48,557 bases of DNA from NCBI GenBank assembly GCA_016929635.1, contig JAFGIL010000058.1:1-48557 (forward strand), written 5' to 3'. Of the stretch, positions 1 to 8,235 are shown one piece after another. The DNA is from Endomicrobiales bacterium (lineage in GTDB: Bacteria; Elusimicrobiota; Endomicrobiia; Endomicrobiales; JAFGIL01). The notes beneath the pieces were generated by a model. It was not told the DNA's origin, searched no databases, and saw only the letters and a program-made list of their open reading frames with translations. Position numbers and translations under genes: made by a program. Within the stretch, counting starts at the first letter, position 1. Each line of letters begins with the position of its first letter.

Positions 1-68
1 ATTAGATTATATAAACAACACCGGGTGTTGGATTAATCCAACACCCGGTGTTGTTTATATAATCTAAT
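1..68. repeat. Perfect 68-bp palindrome at the window edge
   Basis: Bases 1-34 are exactly the reverse complement of bases 35-68, with no spacer. Each arm also contains a shorter hairpin (CAACACC, one base, GGTGTTG), so the sequence could form a cruciform. It lies 10 bp beyond the stop of the PorV-like gene and could act as its transcription terminator, but no T-tract is visible before the window ends. A perfect palindrome exactly at a sequence end is also a common assembly artefact, in which a read-through of a hairpin folds back. The biological role is therefore uncertain. Confidence 0.8.
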
Positions 69-78
69 TAATAAATAC

Positions 79-1008
79 TTATAGTTTGAAAGTCAGTCCC
101 AGCCTGTGCGTAGCACTAAAATCTTCAAAAGGAGTCCAGGCATAATCAAAACTTATCTTACCTAGATTGATACCCATCCCCCATGAAAATCCGTTTAACG
201 GGCTTGAACCCAAATCTCCATACTTCAGCTGATATCTATATCCGGTTCTTAGTGTTACGACTTTATATAAATTACTTTCAAATCCAAGCTTCAGGAGCTT
301 AACATTATCATAATAGACAACCAGCTCGCCTATCACAAAATGCCTTTCTTTAACGCAGGAGCCTACTCCCACATAACCGCCGCTCGGAAGATTATACCCT
401 TTAACAGCCGGCCCCAGGTTAAAAACTCCGAAACTTAAAATTTCTCCTTTTTTCTTATTGAAATATAACCCGGAGAATGATAGCATCGAGCCCAGCGTGG
501 TTTTGCCGTCAACATTTTCTCTTGCTATCTTGACTCCTGCCCCCAGAGAAAAATTACCCGAAACTTTTTTCCCGTAAGTTAAGTTGACCAGGTTATCCGA
601 AAAAGTAAAAGTGCCTTTTTTGGAATATCCGTAAGCATTGCTTGCGTCATACTCTGTTCGCACAAGCCCCCCCACACCCAAAACGCCTGCGGTAACGCCG
701 AAAGACGAGCTTTTGTTTATAGGCGCTGCATATGTCATCAAACTGTAATTAGTTTCTGATATATAAGACATATGCTGCAAATTTATCTCCTTTTCTTTTA
801 CCTGGGTCAAAGCAGCCTGGTTTACCATCAATGATTGGGACGACGGTTTTGAATAAACGCCGCCCATTGCAGAAGTTACCGGGGAAGGGTCCAGTTTAAG
901 AAATGCAAAAATGCTCGTTCCCACGGAAGCGCCGCGCACCTTGCTGCAGCTGAGAGAACCAAATATGAACAGTAGAATTAAAGTAGTTACAAATATTTTT
1001 ATTCTCAT
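79..1008 (-). CDS. PorV/PorQ-like outer-membrane beta-barrel protein
   Basis: The 309-residue protein starts with a hydrophobic signal segment ending near a Ser-Cys pair (residues 20-21), which could be a lipobox-like site or an ordinary signal peptide. The N-terminal block FLKLDPSPVTSAMGG followed by an N-x-A-A-L motif resembles the opening of the PorV/PorQ family (UPF0164), in which FLK...AMGG and NPA motifs are typical. The remainder is alternating amphipathic strands ending in an aromatic-rich C-terminus, as in outer-membrane barrels. It is 12 bp downstream of the M6 protease gene, so the two are probably co-transcribed. In Bacteroidota PorV is the shuttle of the type IX secretion system; that this protein exports its neighbour is inference. 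Confidence 0.62.
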   Translation of the reverse strand: MRIKIFVTTLILLFIFGSLSCSKVRGASVGTSIFAFLKLDPSPVTSAMGGVYSKPSSQSLMVNQAALTQVKEKEINLQHMSYISETNYSLMTYAAPINKSSSFGVTAGVLGVGGLVRTEYDASNAYGYSKKGTFTFSDNLVNLTYGKKVSGNFSLGAGVKIARENVDGKTTLGSMLSFSGLYFNKKKGEILSFGVFNLGPAVKGYNLPSGGYVGVGSCVKERHFVIGELVVYYDNVKLLKLGFESNLYKVVTLRTGYRYQLKYGDLGSSPLNGFSWGMGINLGKISFDYAWTPFEDFSATHRLGLTFKL

Positions 1009-1020
1009 AAAACCCCAAAA

Positions 1021-2703
1021 CTATCTGACTATTACCATCTTTCCTGTTTTAACGATGTCTCCCGCTTCCAGCCTGTAAAAATACACCCCGGGTGCGACGT
1101 TTTCCCCGTCAATGTTTTTCCCGTCCCAGTCATACTCATATATGGCATTATTGATGTCTGAAACGGCGGCATTCATAATTATCTGTTCTTTGCTTGCTTT
1201 TTGCACTTTCTCGCCCGCTATGTTGTATATCTCAAGCTCCCTGTCTGTAATTACTCCGGAAAAATTCAAAACGAACGTTGTGATTATGCCGCTGTCCTGT
1301 TTCGGATGAAAGTACCCGTTGCCTGCGGGATTAGGATAATTAACTACGTCCGTAACGCTAAACTCGCCATTTAAAGTCGCGTTCGTTATGTTAAAAGATG
1401 CCTTGCCGCTTTTAATCGAAATATTCACAATGTTCATCTCTGCTTTTGTTCCCTCATAAGATTCCGGAGATATTAATATTCCTTTAAGCCCGGGCCAGGG
1501 ATCGTTCTTATCCCCGTAGGGAAACTCACTGGGATGCGAGTAATCGGCCGGGATTATGTCCACTGTATTGTGGCTGTAGTTATTGATACTGTTATTCTCA
1601 AACCTCTGATGAAAGGATTTATCGTCAATTACGCCTTCGTCAATGTGCCATATCAGGATTCCCTCTCCGGGATAGGATGGATTATACTCCGACTGTTCGG
1701 AAAAACAGATTAAAAGGTATTCTGTTTCCGAGAAATTAACCTGATAAACATTATCAGGCGATTCCTGGATCGGGTCTATGTCTCCCAGCTCCAATGAAAA
1801 TTCAACTAGCTTTGGTTTAACCCATCCCAGATATTTTTTGCACCATACAGAAAGATGCGCAGGCTTTGACCCCATGCTTATCCAGCTTCCCATGTCCATA
1901 AGGCACCATCTGCCGATAGCAGATGAGCCTTCTGATGTGTTGTATAAGTCGGGGAGCCCCAGCACATGGCCGAACTCATGACAGGTAACGCCGATAGTGC
2001 TCGCGTTCTGCTCTCTTGCCGGAACAACCACACCGTCCCTGAAGCCATAGGTTATTTTCGTTATCTTTACAAAAGCCGACCATATGTCCCCGTAATTAAA
2101 AGTTGACTCATTTCCGTATCCCGCATGAGCAATAAATACCGCATCATATTTGGACGACGTAACCTGTTTCTCCTGCGAGTTAGCTGCTATCAATCCGTGC
2201 AGAATCAGCTTGTTAAGCCCCCACCCGTCGCCTACCTCATCGCCGAGCCCGTAGTATGATATTGATTTATCCAACGTAAAAGGCGTTTCATTCCCTGTTA
2301 AAACGTTCGAACTCCCTCCTTCATAGAAAAACGTATATTCAAGATCAAGCTGGTTGTATGAGACTTCAGCGTAGTAGTTCTTCAGGTATTCAAAAGTTTC
2401 ATTAAAACCCAGCAAATCATCCTGCGTCATTTCATTTGCTTCGGAGGTATTGTAGCCGGCTGATTCAAAATTAACCAGTATAACCGCAATTTCTTTTGTG
2501 CCTGTAGGTTTGGAAATCCCGTTTTTAACCATTCCCGATTTAGACGTTATTATCTGTTTTGTTTCCCTGACATGTTCTTTCGGGCCTGTGAGATTCTCGG
2601 TTATATGCGGAACTGCAATTACTTCCCTTGGAAAACAGAAAGCCGATAAAAGAAGGCTTGCCGTACAGAGTATTTTGTTTATTTTTAGGATTGAGTGCTT
2701 CAT
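1021..2703 (-). CDS. Secreted M6-family metalloprotease with C-terminal FlgD/sorting-like domain
   Basis: This 560-residue protein has an N-terminal signal peptide (about residues 1-30), a catalytic region with HEFGH at residues 242-246 followed by LGLPDLY, and the later Met-turn-like WCLMDMGSW. HExxHxxGxPD is the signature of peptidase family M6 (immune inhibitor A type zinc proteases). The last 110 residues begin YPNP and end with APGVYFYRLEAGD..KTGKMVIVR, the pattern of FlgD Ig-like or type IX secretion C-terminal domains. The ATG has a good AGGAG ribosome site. Together with the adjacent PorV-like barrel it is likely an exported, surface-attached or released protease. Its substrate is unknown. 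Confidence 0.85.
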   Translation of the reverse strand: MKHSILKINKILCTASLLLSAFCFPREVIAVPHITENLTGPKEHVRETKQIITSKSGMVKNGISKPTGTKEIAVILVNFESAGYNTSEANEMTQDDLLGFNETFEYLKNYYAEVSYNQLDLEYTFFYEGGSSNVLTGNETPFTLDKSISYYGLGDEVGDGWGLNKLILHGLIAANSQEKQVTSSKYDAVFIAHAGYGNESTFNYGDIWSAFVKITKITYGFRDGVVVPAREQNASTIGVTCHEFGHVLGLPDLYNTSEGSSAIGRWCLMDMGSWISMGSKPAHLSVWCKKYLGWVKPKLVEFSLELGDIDPIQESPDNVYQVNFSETEYLLICFSEQSEYNPSYPGEGILIWHIDEGVIDDKSFHQRFENNSINNYSHNTVDIIPADYSHPSEFPYGDKNDPWPGLKGILISPESYEGTKAEMNIVNISIKSGKASFNITNATLNGEFSVTDVVNYPNPAGNGYFHPKQDSGIITTFVLNFSGVITDRELEIYNIAGEKVQKASKEQIIMNAAVSDINNAIYEYDWDGKNIDGENVAPGVYFYRLEAGDIVKTGKMVIVR

Positions 2704-2742
2704 TTTTTTCTCCTGTTATGGAGTGTTCACATCAATCCTATC

Positions 2743-2759
2743 TGCAATAACTGTGCCAA
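2743..2759 (-). promoter_or_regulatory. Sigma-54 (RpoN) promoter for the protease/PorV operon
   Basis: On the minus strand this reads TTGGCACAGTTATTGCA. It matches the -24/-12 consensus TGGCAC-N5-TTGC(A/T) completely, with GG and GC separated by exactly 10 bases. It lies 39 bp before the ATG of the M6 protease, followed by a good ribosome binding site. Sigma-54 promoters need an AAA+ activator bound upstream; a candidate site is the inverted repeat at 2771-2801. Confidence 0.78.
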
Positions 2760-2770
2760 TTGACTTAACT

Positions 2771-2801
2771 CAATACTCTAAAATAATTATCGTGAGTATT
2801 G
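2771..2801. promoter_or_regulatory. Inverted repeat, candidate activator (enhancer) site
   Basis: The 8-bp arms CAATACTC (2771-2778) and GAGTATTG (2794-2801) are perfectly complementary with a 15-bp AT-rich spacer. The arm-centre distance is about 23 bp, so both arms face nearly the same side of the helix. It starts 11 bp upstream of the sigma-54 element, which is closer than many enhancer sites. Binding by a regulator is inference. Confidence 0.45.
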
Positions 2802-2922
2802 AATTTATAGATATGCATGTGTCATACTTAAAACAAAGTTGTTTCATAATTAAACATATTGAATTTCCAGACATTTTTATATGTCTCATTTTTGATACAT
2901 TTTTCCATAAATAATAACAAAT

Positions 2923-2954
2923 AAAAAACCACTTGAATAATCAAGTGGTTTTAA
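2923..2954. terminator. Rho-independent terminator downstream of arsC (works in both directions)
   Basis: The arms AAAACCACTTGA (2925-2936) and TCAAGTGGTTTT (2941-2952) form a perfect 12-bp stem around an ATAA loop. On the minus strand the stem runs into a T-run, ending the arsC/PiT transcript. It also has a short T-tract on the plus side. Confidence 0.85.
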
Positions 2955-2993
2955 TATGGGCTATTAGAAATTTAGATTACTATTTATGCATTT

Positions 2994-3407
2994 TTAATTA
3001 ATATTTAATTCTTCCTGCAGCCAATCCTTTATCTCATCTCTGACTCGTTTAAATCCAGAAAGCAGCTCCTCATCGCTGCCCTTTAATTCTGAAGGATCGT
3101 CAAAAGCTTTGTGTATATACTTTGTTGCACCCGCAACAAATGGACAATCTTCTTTCCCGGTATTGCATAAAGTTATAACATAGTCAAATTTAATATTTTT
3201 AAATTCATTAATATGCTTGGGCCTTTGATTTGAGGCATCAATGCCTATATCTTTTAAAACATTAATTGTTATGGGATTAATTTTAGTTGGCCGGGTTCCT
3301 GCACTGTATACTTCAAAAACATTTCCATATAGACTGCGCATTATCGCTTCTGCCATTTGAGAGCGGTTAGCATTATGCGTACAAATGAATATAATTTTTT
3401 TCTCCAT
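2994..3407 (-). CDS. arsC: Arsenate reductase, low-molecular-weight phosphatase type (thioredoxin-coupled family)
   Basis: The protein of about 137 residues has the phosphatase loop CTHNANRS (C9 and R15, CX5R), the general-acid DDP near residue 105, and the resolving pair C81 and C88 in TLCNTGKEDC. These three elements together mark the pI258-type ArsC family, which reduces arsenate to arsenite using thioredoxin. I chose the ATG at 3405-3407; a TTG two codons upstream would also be open, and neither has a clear Shine-Dalgarno. It follows a PiT phosphate transporter gene by under 30 bp. This fits its job, since arsenate enters cells through phosphate carriers. No arsenite pump is visible in the window. 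Confidence 0.88.
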   Translation of the reverse strand: MEKKIIFICTHNANRSQMAEAIMRSLYGNVFEVYSAGTRPTKINPITINVLKDIGIDASNQRPKHINEFKNIKFDYVITLCNTGKEDCPFVAGATKYIHKAFDDPSELKGSDEELLSGFKRVRDEIKDWLQEELNIN

Positions 3408-3435
3408 TATCAAGGGGGGTCCGGGATAATGATGT

Positions 3436-5700
3436 TTATTCTATATCAAACTCAAAGGCATTATTTTCTTTTCCGAAAGTCTCATCAAATATTTTGAGAA
3501 GTTTTAAATTCTCCTTGGAAATCATTATGGCATTGCCGATTATGGCATAGAACAGAATACTAAGGCGTGTTTTTGACTCTTCTTCCCTTATACGGTCCAT
3601 CTGCAGTTTATGAAGCTTACTTGCAAGATTTTTTAAGTTATTATTTTTCTCGATAACTGCAGCGATCCTGTTTGAATGCCTTCTGCTAAAAGTCTTTTCA
3701 CAATCAAAAAGAATGTCATGTAGTATTTCTTTTACTGCCTTTAGCTCTTCTATTTGGACATCCAAAAGCCCTTTATGATGATTACTCACATGCATATACG
3801 CACGCATTACTATGTCTCTGTGCCCGTCAGCGAGTTTCTGCAAAGCCCTGATTGTCTGCCCGTATTTATAAGAAAGGTCTACCCTTTCTTTCTGCAGCAA
3901 CCTCATAGATTTAAACACATTTGCCACTACTATATTAGCCCATTTCTGGAATCTTTTTGACTTATTACTTTCAACCCTTAAAGCATATGCATTCTGGTTA
4001 AAAAGGGCTTCTAAACTAATATCCAACGATTGCCTGATCTCGCAAAGAAGGTAGGATATATGCTCAAAAGTGGTAGATATTGACTCTTGTATATCTGTAA
4101 TCTTTGTCAGATTGAATACTTTAGTCTGGTCTGTCCCCTTTTTACGTTCATTGAATTTATGATGCTGCTTCCATATGATTACTCCGGATAAACCTATCAA
4201 TAAAAAGATTCCGGGTGCTTTGGTATAATACAAGATAGCAGCAACAACTGCCGACATCGTAAATGCAAGCAAAGCCGTCATAAACCAGCCGCCTATCACG
4301 GTTAACACACCGCTTACTCTATATACCGCGCTTTCCCTGCCCCATGCATGGTCGGCAAACGACGTTCCCATTGCAACCATGAAAGTTATGTATGTGGTTG
4401 ACAGAGGAAGTTTTTTCGAGGTGGCGTATGATATTATCGCGCTTGCAACCATAAGATTTACTGAAGCCCTCAGCAAATCAAAGGACGGGCGGTTTTCCGT
4501 ATCTATATTTGCATGATAATGAGTTAAATCAAACCGGTTATTAATCCATTTACGCAAAGGAACAGGGACAAACGTTCTGCAAGTATTAAAAAAATCTATA
4601 AAAAGCCTGACTATTACTCTTGATAATGTTATTGATTCGAACATCTCTACTCCCTCTTCCTGCCGTCCAAGGTTTAAAGAGGTTTCTGTAACACCTTTTG
4701 CTTTATTTGAAAACCACAGGGTGATAACCATTATAGCTCCTGCAATCAGAAGCAGGTATGTGCTGGTTGGAACTTCTGCGGCCATCATTTTCATGCTTAC
4801 TGTCAAAGGGTTTTCTGTTAAAAGAGCAGCTTTATAGGAATGGTATCCGGCTATAGGCACCCCTATGAAGTTCATAAGGTCATTTGCCGCGAAAGCCATG
4901 GCAAGGGCAAACGTTCCTATGAGAACTATCGGTTTTAGTATATTTACTTTCAGGAAAATCATTATTTGCAGAACTATGGCTGAAATTACGAAAATACCGG
5001 ATATTATATTTAAAGTATTTGCTCTTATCCACGCCACTGTTTCATCAGTCATAAAAGATGTACCCTTGGCGCCTTTAACGAGAATAAAATAAACGATAAC
5101 TGAAAGCGCGATCCCGCCCCAGATAGCGCCATAGCTTTTCATCCTCTTTTCAAAGTCAAAAGTAAATATAAGCCGTGAAACAAACTGTATTACAGCCCCG
5201 AAAAAAAAGGCAATAACAACCGAAAGCAGTATGCCCATTATTATTACCATTGCTTTGTTTGTATTTATATAATGCGACAGAGAAGAAATTCCTTCGTGTA
5301 ACCGCGCAACTTTTATTGCAGAAACCGAAACCGCAGATCCAAGGAGGCCGAACACTATTTGAACTGTTGTTGAGGTAGGAAGGCTGTAAGTATTGAATAA
5401 ATCTATAAGCACAACGCCGCTCATCATTACGCCCAAAAATATTATAATAAGCTCGGGCATTGTGAAGAATTCCGGATGAAATATTCCTTTTCTTGCAACC
5501 TCCATCATCCCGCTGGAAAACGTGACGCCCACAAGAATACCCAGGCATGCAGTTATCATTATCACATAAATAGGCGCTACTTTTGACCCTATGGCAGAGT
5601 TGAGGAAGTTTACGGCGTCGTTACTGACCCCGACTGCCAGATTAATAATGGCAAAAAGGATAAGAATAACTATCGCTAAGATAATAATTTCCAAACTCAC
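3436..5700 (-). CDS. PiT-family phosphate transporter with C-terminal PhoU-like helical domain (copy 1)
   Basis: The 754-residue membrane protein carries both PiT signatures, SNDAVNFLNSA (residues 26-36) and ANDLMNFIG (272-280), within about 500 residues of hydrophobic segments. These match Pho4-type inorganic phosphate symporters. The last 220 residues are polar, helical and PhoU/DUF47-like, so transport and regulation may be fused. The start is GTG, supported by GGAGGC ten bases upstream. It is paralogous to the copy at 5931-8201 over its whole length. arsC follows directly, probably in the same transcript. Cation coupling (proton or sodium) cannot be told from the sequence. Confidence 0.88.
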   Translation of the reverse strand: MSLEIIILAIVILILFAIINLAVGVSNDAVNFLNSAIGSKVAPIYVIMITACLGILVGVTFSSGMMEVARKGIFHPEFFTMPELIIIFLGVMMSGVVLIDLFNTYSLPTSTTVQIVFGLLGSAVSVSAIKVARLHEGISSLSHYINTNKAMVIIMGILLSVVIAFFFGAVIQFVSRLIFTFDFEKRMKSYGAIWGGIALSVIVYFILVKGAKGTSFMTDETVAWIRANTLNIISGIFVISAIVLQIMIFLKVNILKPIVLIGTFALAMAFAANDLMNFIGVPIAGYHSYKAALLTENPLTVSMKMMAAEVPTSTYLLLIAGAIMVITLWFSNKAKGVTETSLNLGRQEEGVEMFESITLSRVIVRLFIDFFNTCRTFVPVPLRKWINNRFDLTHYHANIDTENRPSFDLLRASVNLMVASAIISYATSKKLPLSTTYITFMVAMGTSFADHAWGRESAVYRVSGVLTVIGGWFMTALLAFTMSAVVAAILYYTKAPGIFLLIGLSGVIIWKQHHKFNERKKGTDQTKVFNLTKITDIQESISTTFEHISYLLCEIRQSLDISLEALFNQNAYALRVESNKSKRFQKWANIVVANVFKSMRLLQKERVDLSYKYGQTIRALQKLADGHRDIVMRAYMHVSNHHKGLLDVQIEELKAVKEILHDILFDCEKTFSRRHSNRIAAVIEKNNNLKNLASKLHKLQMDRIREEESKTRLSILFYAIIGNAIMISKENLKLLKIFDETFGKENNAFEFDIE

Positions 5701-5930
5701 AAGTCTATGGCCTCCATATTATTTTCCGATACTCATATTACTAAAATCATAAAGAAAAATCAAACACATTTGACTTTGACCGCCCCTTTAGTAAATAAAG
5801 GGCCTAAAAAAGCATGTTAACCGACTACATTCGGGACTTACAGACAAAAAATTCCCTTCACCGGTTATTTTAAACCGGCTAAGTGATTAAATCTCCCGCC
5901 TTTTAACCCGCACTGCTGCTAGCAACGGAT
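5701..5930. other. Intergenic region between the two PiT genes with three hairpins
   Basis: It holds CCCTTTA-GTAAA-TAAAGGG (5784-5802), CCGGTT...AACCGG (5861-5878) and a 9-bp inverted repeat GATTAAATC (5885-5893) with GATTTAATC (5928-5936) that overlaps the stop of the upstream PiT gene. On the minus strand the CCGGTT hairpin is followed after about ten bases by six Ts, so it may be a weak terminator. Only one TTAACA half-site is present, so I do not call a Pho box here. No clear sigma-70 promoter was found. Confidence 0.4.
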
Positions 5931-8201
5931 TTAATCGAGTTCAAATTCCGAATCTATCTCCTGATTGCTGAAACTTTCATTAAAGATTTTCAAAAGTTTA
6001 AGATTTTCTTTTGAAATCATTATAGCATTGCCAATAATGGCGTAATACAAAATACTAAGCCGCGTCCTGGATATGTCTTCGCTGATACGGTCCATCTGAA
6101 GTCTGTGTAATTTTTCTGCCATATTTTTCAGCTCTCTGTGTTTGATAGCCATAGATTCAAACCTGCTTGAATGCTCGCGGCTAAAAGCTTTCTGAGAGTC
6201 TAAGAGAATATCATGAAGAAGGTTTGCAACACCCCTGAGTTCTTCCTTTTGAGCATCCAAAAGGCCCCTGTAATGGTTCCTTACATGATGAAAAGAACGC
6301 ATGGTTATGTCCCTGTGCCCGTCAGCAAGCTTTTGAAGCGCACGTATCGTCTGTCCATACTTGTAAGAAACGCCCGAATGTTCCCTTTGAAGCAGCCTTA
6401 GAGATTTGAATATATTTGCTACAATAATATTTGCCCATCTCTGGAATTTTTTTGTTTTATTTTTTTCAATCCCGAGGGAATATTTGTTTTGTTCAAGCAA
6501 TGCTGTTATTGTTGTGTCCAGAGACACCCTGAGCTCCTGCAATAAAATTCCTATATGCTCAAAAGTAGTTGATATCGAAGTGTTTATATCCTTAACCTTC
6601 CTTAAATTAAACACCTTTTCCTGGTCAGCGCCTTTTTTACGCTCGCCGAATTTATGATTATGCTTCCATACTATTAAGCAAGCTGTAATTACTAAAAAAA
6701 TTATGCCCGGTGCTTCTGTATAGTACATAACAGTGGCGGCAATACATGACATTGTAAAAGCAAGAAAAGCAGTCATAAACCATCCGCCTATTACGGTTAA
6801 AACTCCGCTTACCCTGTAAACCGCGCTTTCCCTGCCCCACGCCTGATCCGCAAATGACGTTCCCATAGCTACCATGAATGTTATGTAGGTTGTTGAAAGG
6901 GGCAGTTTTCTGGAAGTAGCATAAGATATTATCGCGCTTGCAACCACAAGGTTCACCGAAGCTCTCAAAAGGTCAAAAGACGGCCTGTTATCCTTATCGA
7001 TGTTTGCGTGATAATGGGATGCGTCAAATCTCCCGGCAATCCAGTTTTGCACAGGAACAGGCACTAGGAATCTAACCATATTGGAAACGTTTATAAACAA
7101 CTTTACGATAACCCTGGATAATGAAATCGATTCAAACATCTCAACACCTTCCTCCTGACTGCCAAGGTTGATGGAAGTTTCCGTAACACCTTTGGCTTTC
7201 TTTGATATCCACAAGGTTATAACCATAATTAATCCTGCCAGAAGAAGCAGGGCCGTGCTTGTAGGCACTGTTTTACTTAGCATTCCCATTGTTGATAACA
7301 AAGGTGCATCCGTTAAAATCGCTGCTTTATATGCATGATAACCTGCCATAGGCACACCGATAAAATTCATAAGGTCATTTGCCGCAAAAGCCATGGCAAG
7401 GGCAAACGTGCCTATAAGAACAATAGGCTTAAAAATATTCACTTTAAAAAATATCAGTATCTGAAGCAGTACGGCTGACGCCACAAACATAACTGATATT
7501 ATGTTAAAGCTGTTTGCCTTTATCCATTCTACGGTTTCTTTAGTCATAAAAGATGTGCCTTTAGCTCCTTTAACAAGAATAAAATATACAATCAGAGAAA
7601 GAGCTACGCCTCCCCATATCGCACCGTATCTCTTTATGCGCTTCTCATAATTAAACGTAAATACAAAACGCGAGACAAACTGCGCTGCCGAACCGCAGAC
7701 AAATGCCACCGCAACCGAAAGAAGTATCCCGAATATAATTATCATGGCTTTACTTGTGTTTATATACTGCGCCAGCTCTGTCAGGCTGCCGTGTGTATTA
7801 TAGATTTTGATTGCGGAAATCGCAACGGCAGCCCCCAGGAGTTCGAACACTATCGACACCGTGGTTGATGTAGGAAGCCCGTAAGTATTAAACATATCAA
7901 GCAGTATAACGTCAGTTATCATTACGCCCAGGAATATGACAATCAGTTCCGGCATTGTAAAGAAACCCGGATGAAAAATGCCTTTCCGTGCCACTTCCAT
8001 CATCCCGCTTGAAAACGTAACGCCTGCCATAATACCCAGGCTTGCGACAATCATTATCACAGAAAACGGGGCGACCTTTGAACCTATAGCAGAGTTCAAA
8101 AAATTAACGGCATCGTTGCTGACGCCGACAATCAAATCAAAGATTGCAAAGAAAACCAAAATAACTATCGCAAAGATAATAATTTCCAGTCCTATTCCCA
8201 T
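5931..8201 (-). CDS. PiT-family phosphate transporter with C-terminal PhoU-like helical domain (copy 2)
   Basis: The 756-residue protein has the same architecture as copy 1: SNDAVNFLNSA near the N-terminus, AND at residues 274-276, two blocks of membrane segments, and a PhoU-like tail from about residue 540. The ATG at 8201 has AAAAGGAG seven bases upstream. It starts 34 bp after the porin stop codon, so both very likely sit on one transcript from the Pho-box promoter. Copy 2 would then be the phosphate-starvation-induced carrier, while copy 1 is linked to arsC. That functional split is inference. Confidence 0.88.
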   Translation of the reverse strand: MGIGLEIIIFAIVILVFFAIFDLIVGVSNDAVNFLNSAIGSKVAPFSVIMIVASLGIMAGVTFSSGMMEVARKGIFHPGFFTMPELIVIFLGVMITDVILLDMFNTYGLPTSTTVSIVFELLGAAVAISAIKIYNTHGSLTELAQYINTSKAMIIIFGILLSVAVAFVCGSAAQFVSRFVFTFNYEKRIKRYGAIWGGVALSLIVYFILVKGAKGTSFMTKETVEWIKANSFNIISVMFVASAVLLQILIFFKVNIFKPIVLIGTFALAMAFAANDLMNFIGVPMAGYHAYKAAILTDAPLLSTMGMLSKTVPTSTALLLLAGLIMVITLWISKKAKGVTETSINLGSQEEGVEMFESISLSRVIVKLFINVSNMVRFLVPVPVQNWIAGRFDASHYHANIDKDNRPSFDLLRASVNLVVASAIISYATSRKLPLSTTYITFMVAMGTSFADQAWGRESAVYRVSGVLTVIGGWFMTAFLAFTMSCIAATVMYYTEAPGIIFLVITACLIVWKHNHKFGERKKGADQEKVFNLRKVKDINTSISTTFEHIGILLQELRVSLDTTITALLEQNKYSLGIEKNKTKKFQRWANIIVANIFKSLRLLQREHSGVSYKYGQTIRALQKLADGHRDITMRSFHHVRNHYRGLLDAQKEELRGVANLLHDILLDSQKAFSREHSSRFESMAIKHRELKNMAEKLHRLQMDRISEDISRTRLSILYYAIIGNAIMISKENLKLLKIFNESFSNQEIDSEFELD

Positions 8202-8235
8202 AAAGTTTAGCTCCTTTTATTTCTGTTTAAAAAAA

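Noticed and set aside
2498-2914. Plus-strand open frame of 138 codons
   Set aside because: It runs antisense through the M6 protease start and the sigma-54 promoter, and has no ribosome site or recognisable protein features.
5815-5822. Pho box upstream of PiT copy 1
   Set aside because: A single TTAACA is present without a second unit at 11 bp, so it does not meet the repeat criterion.
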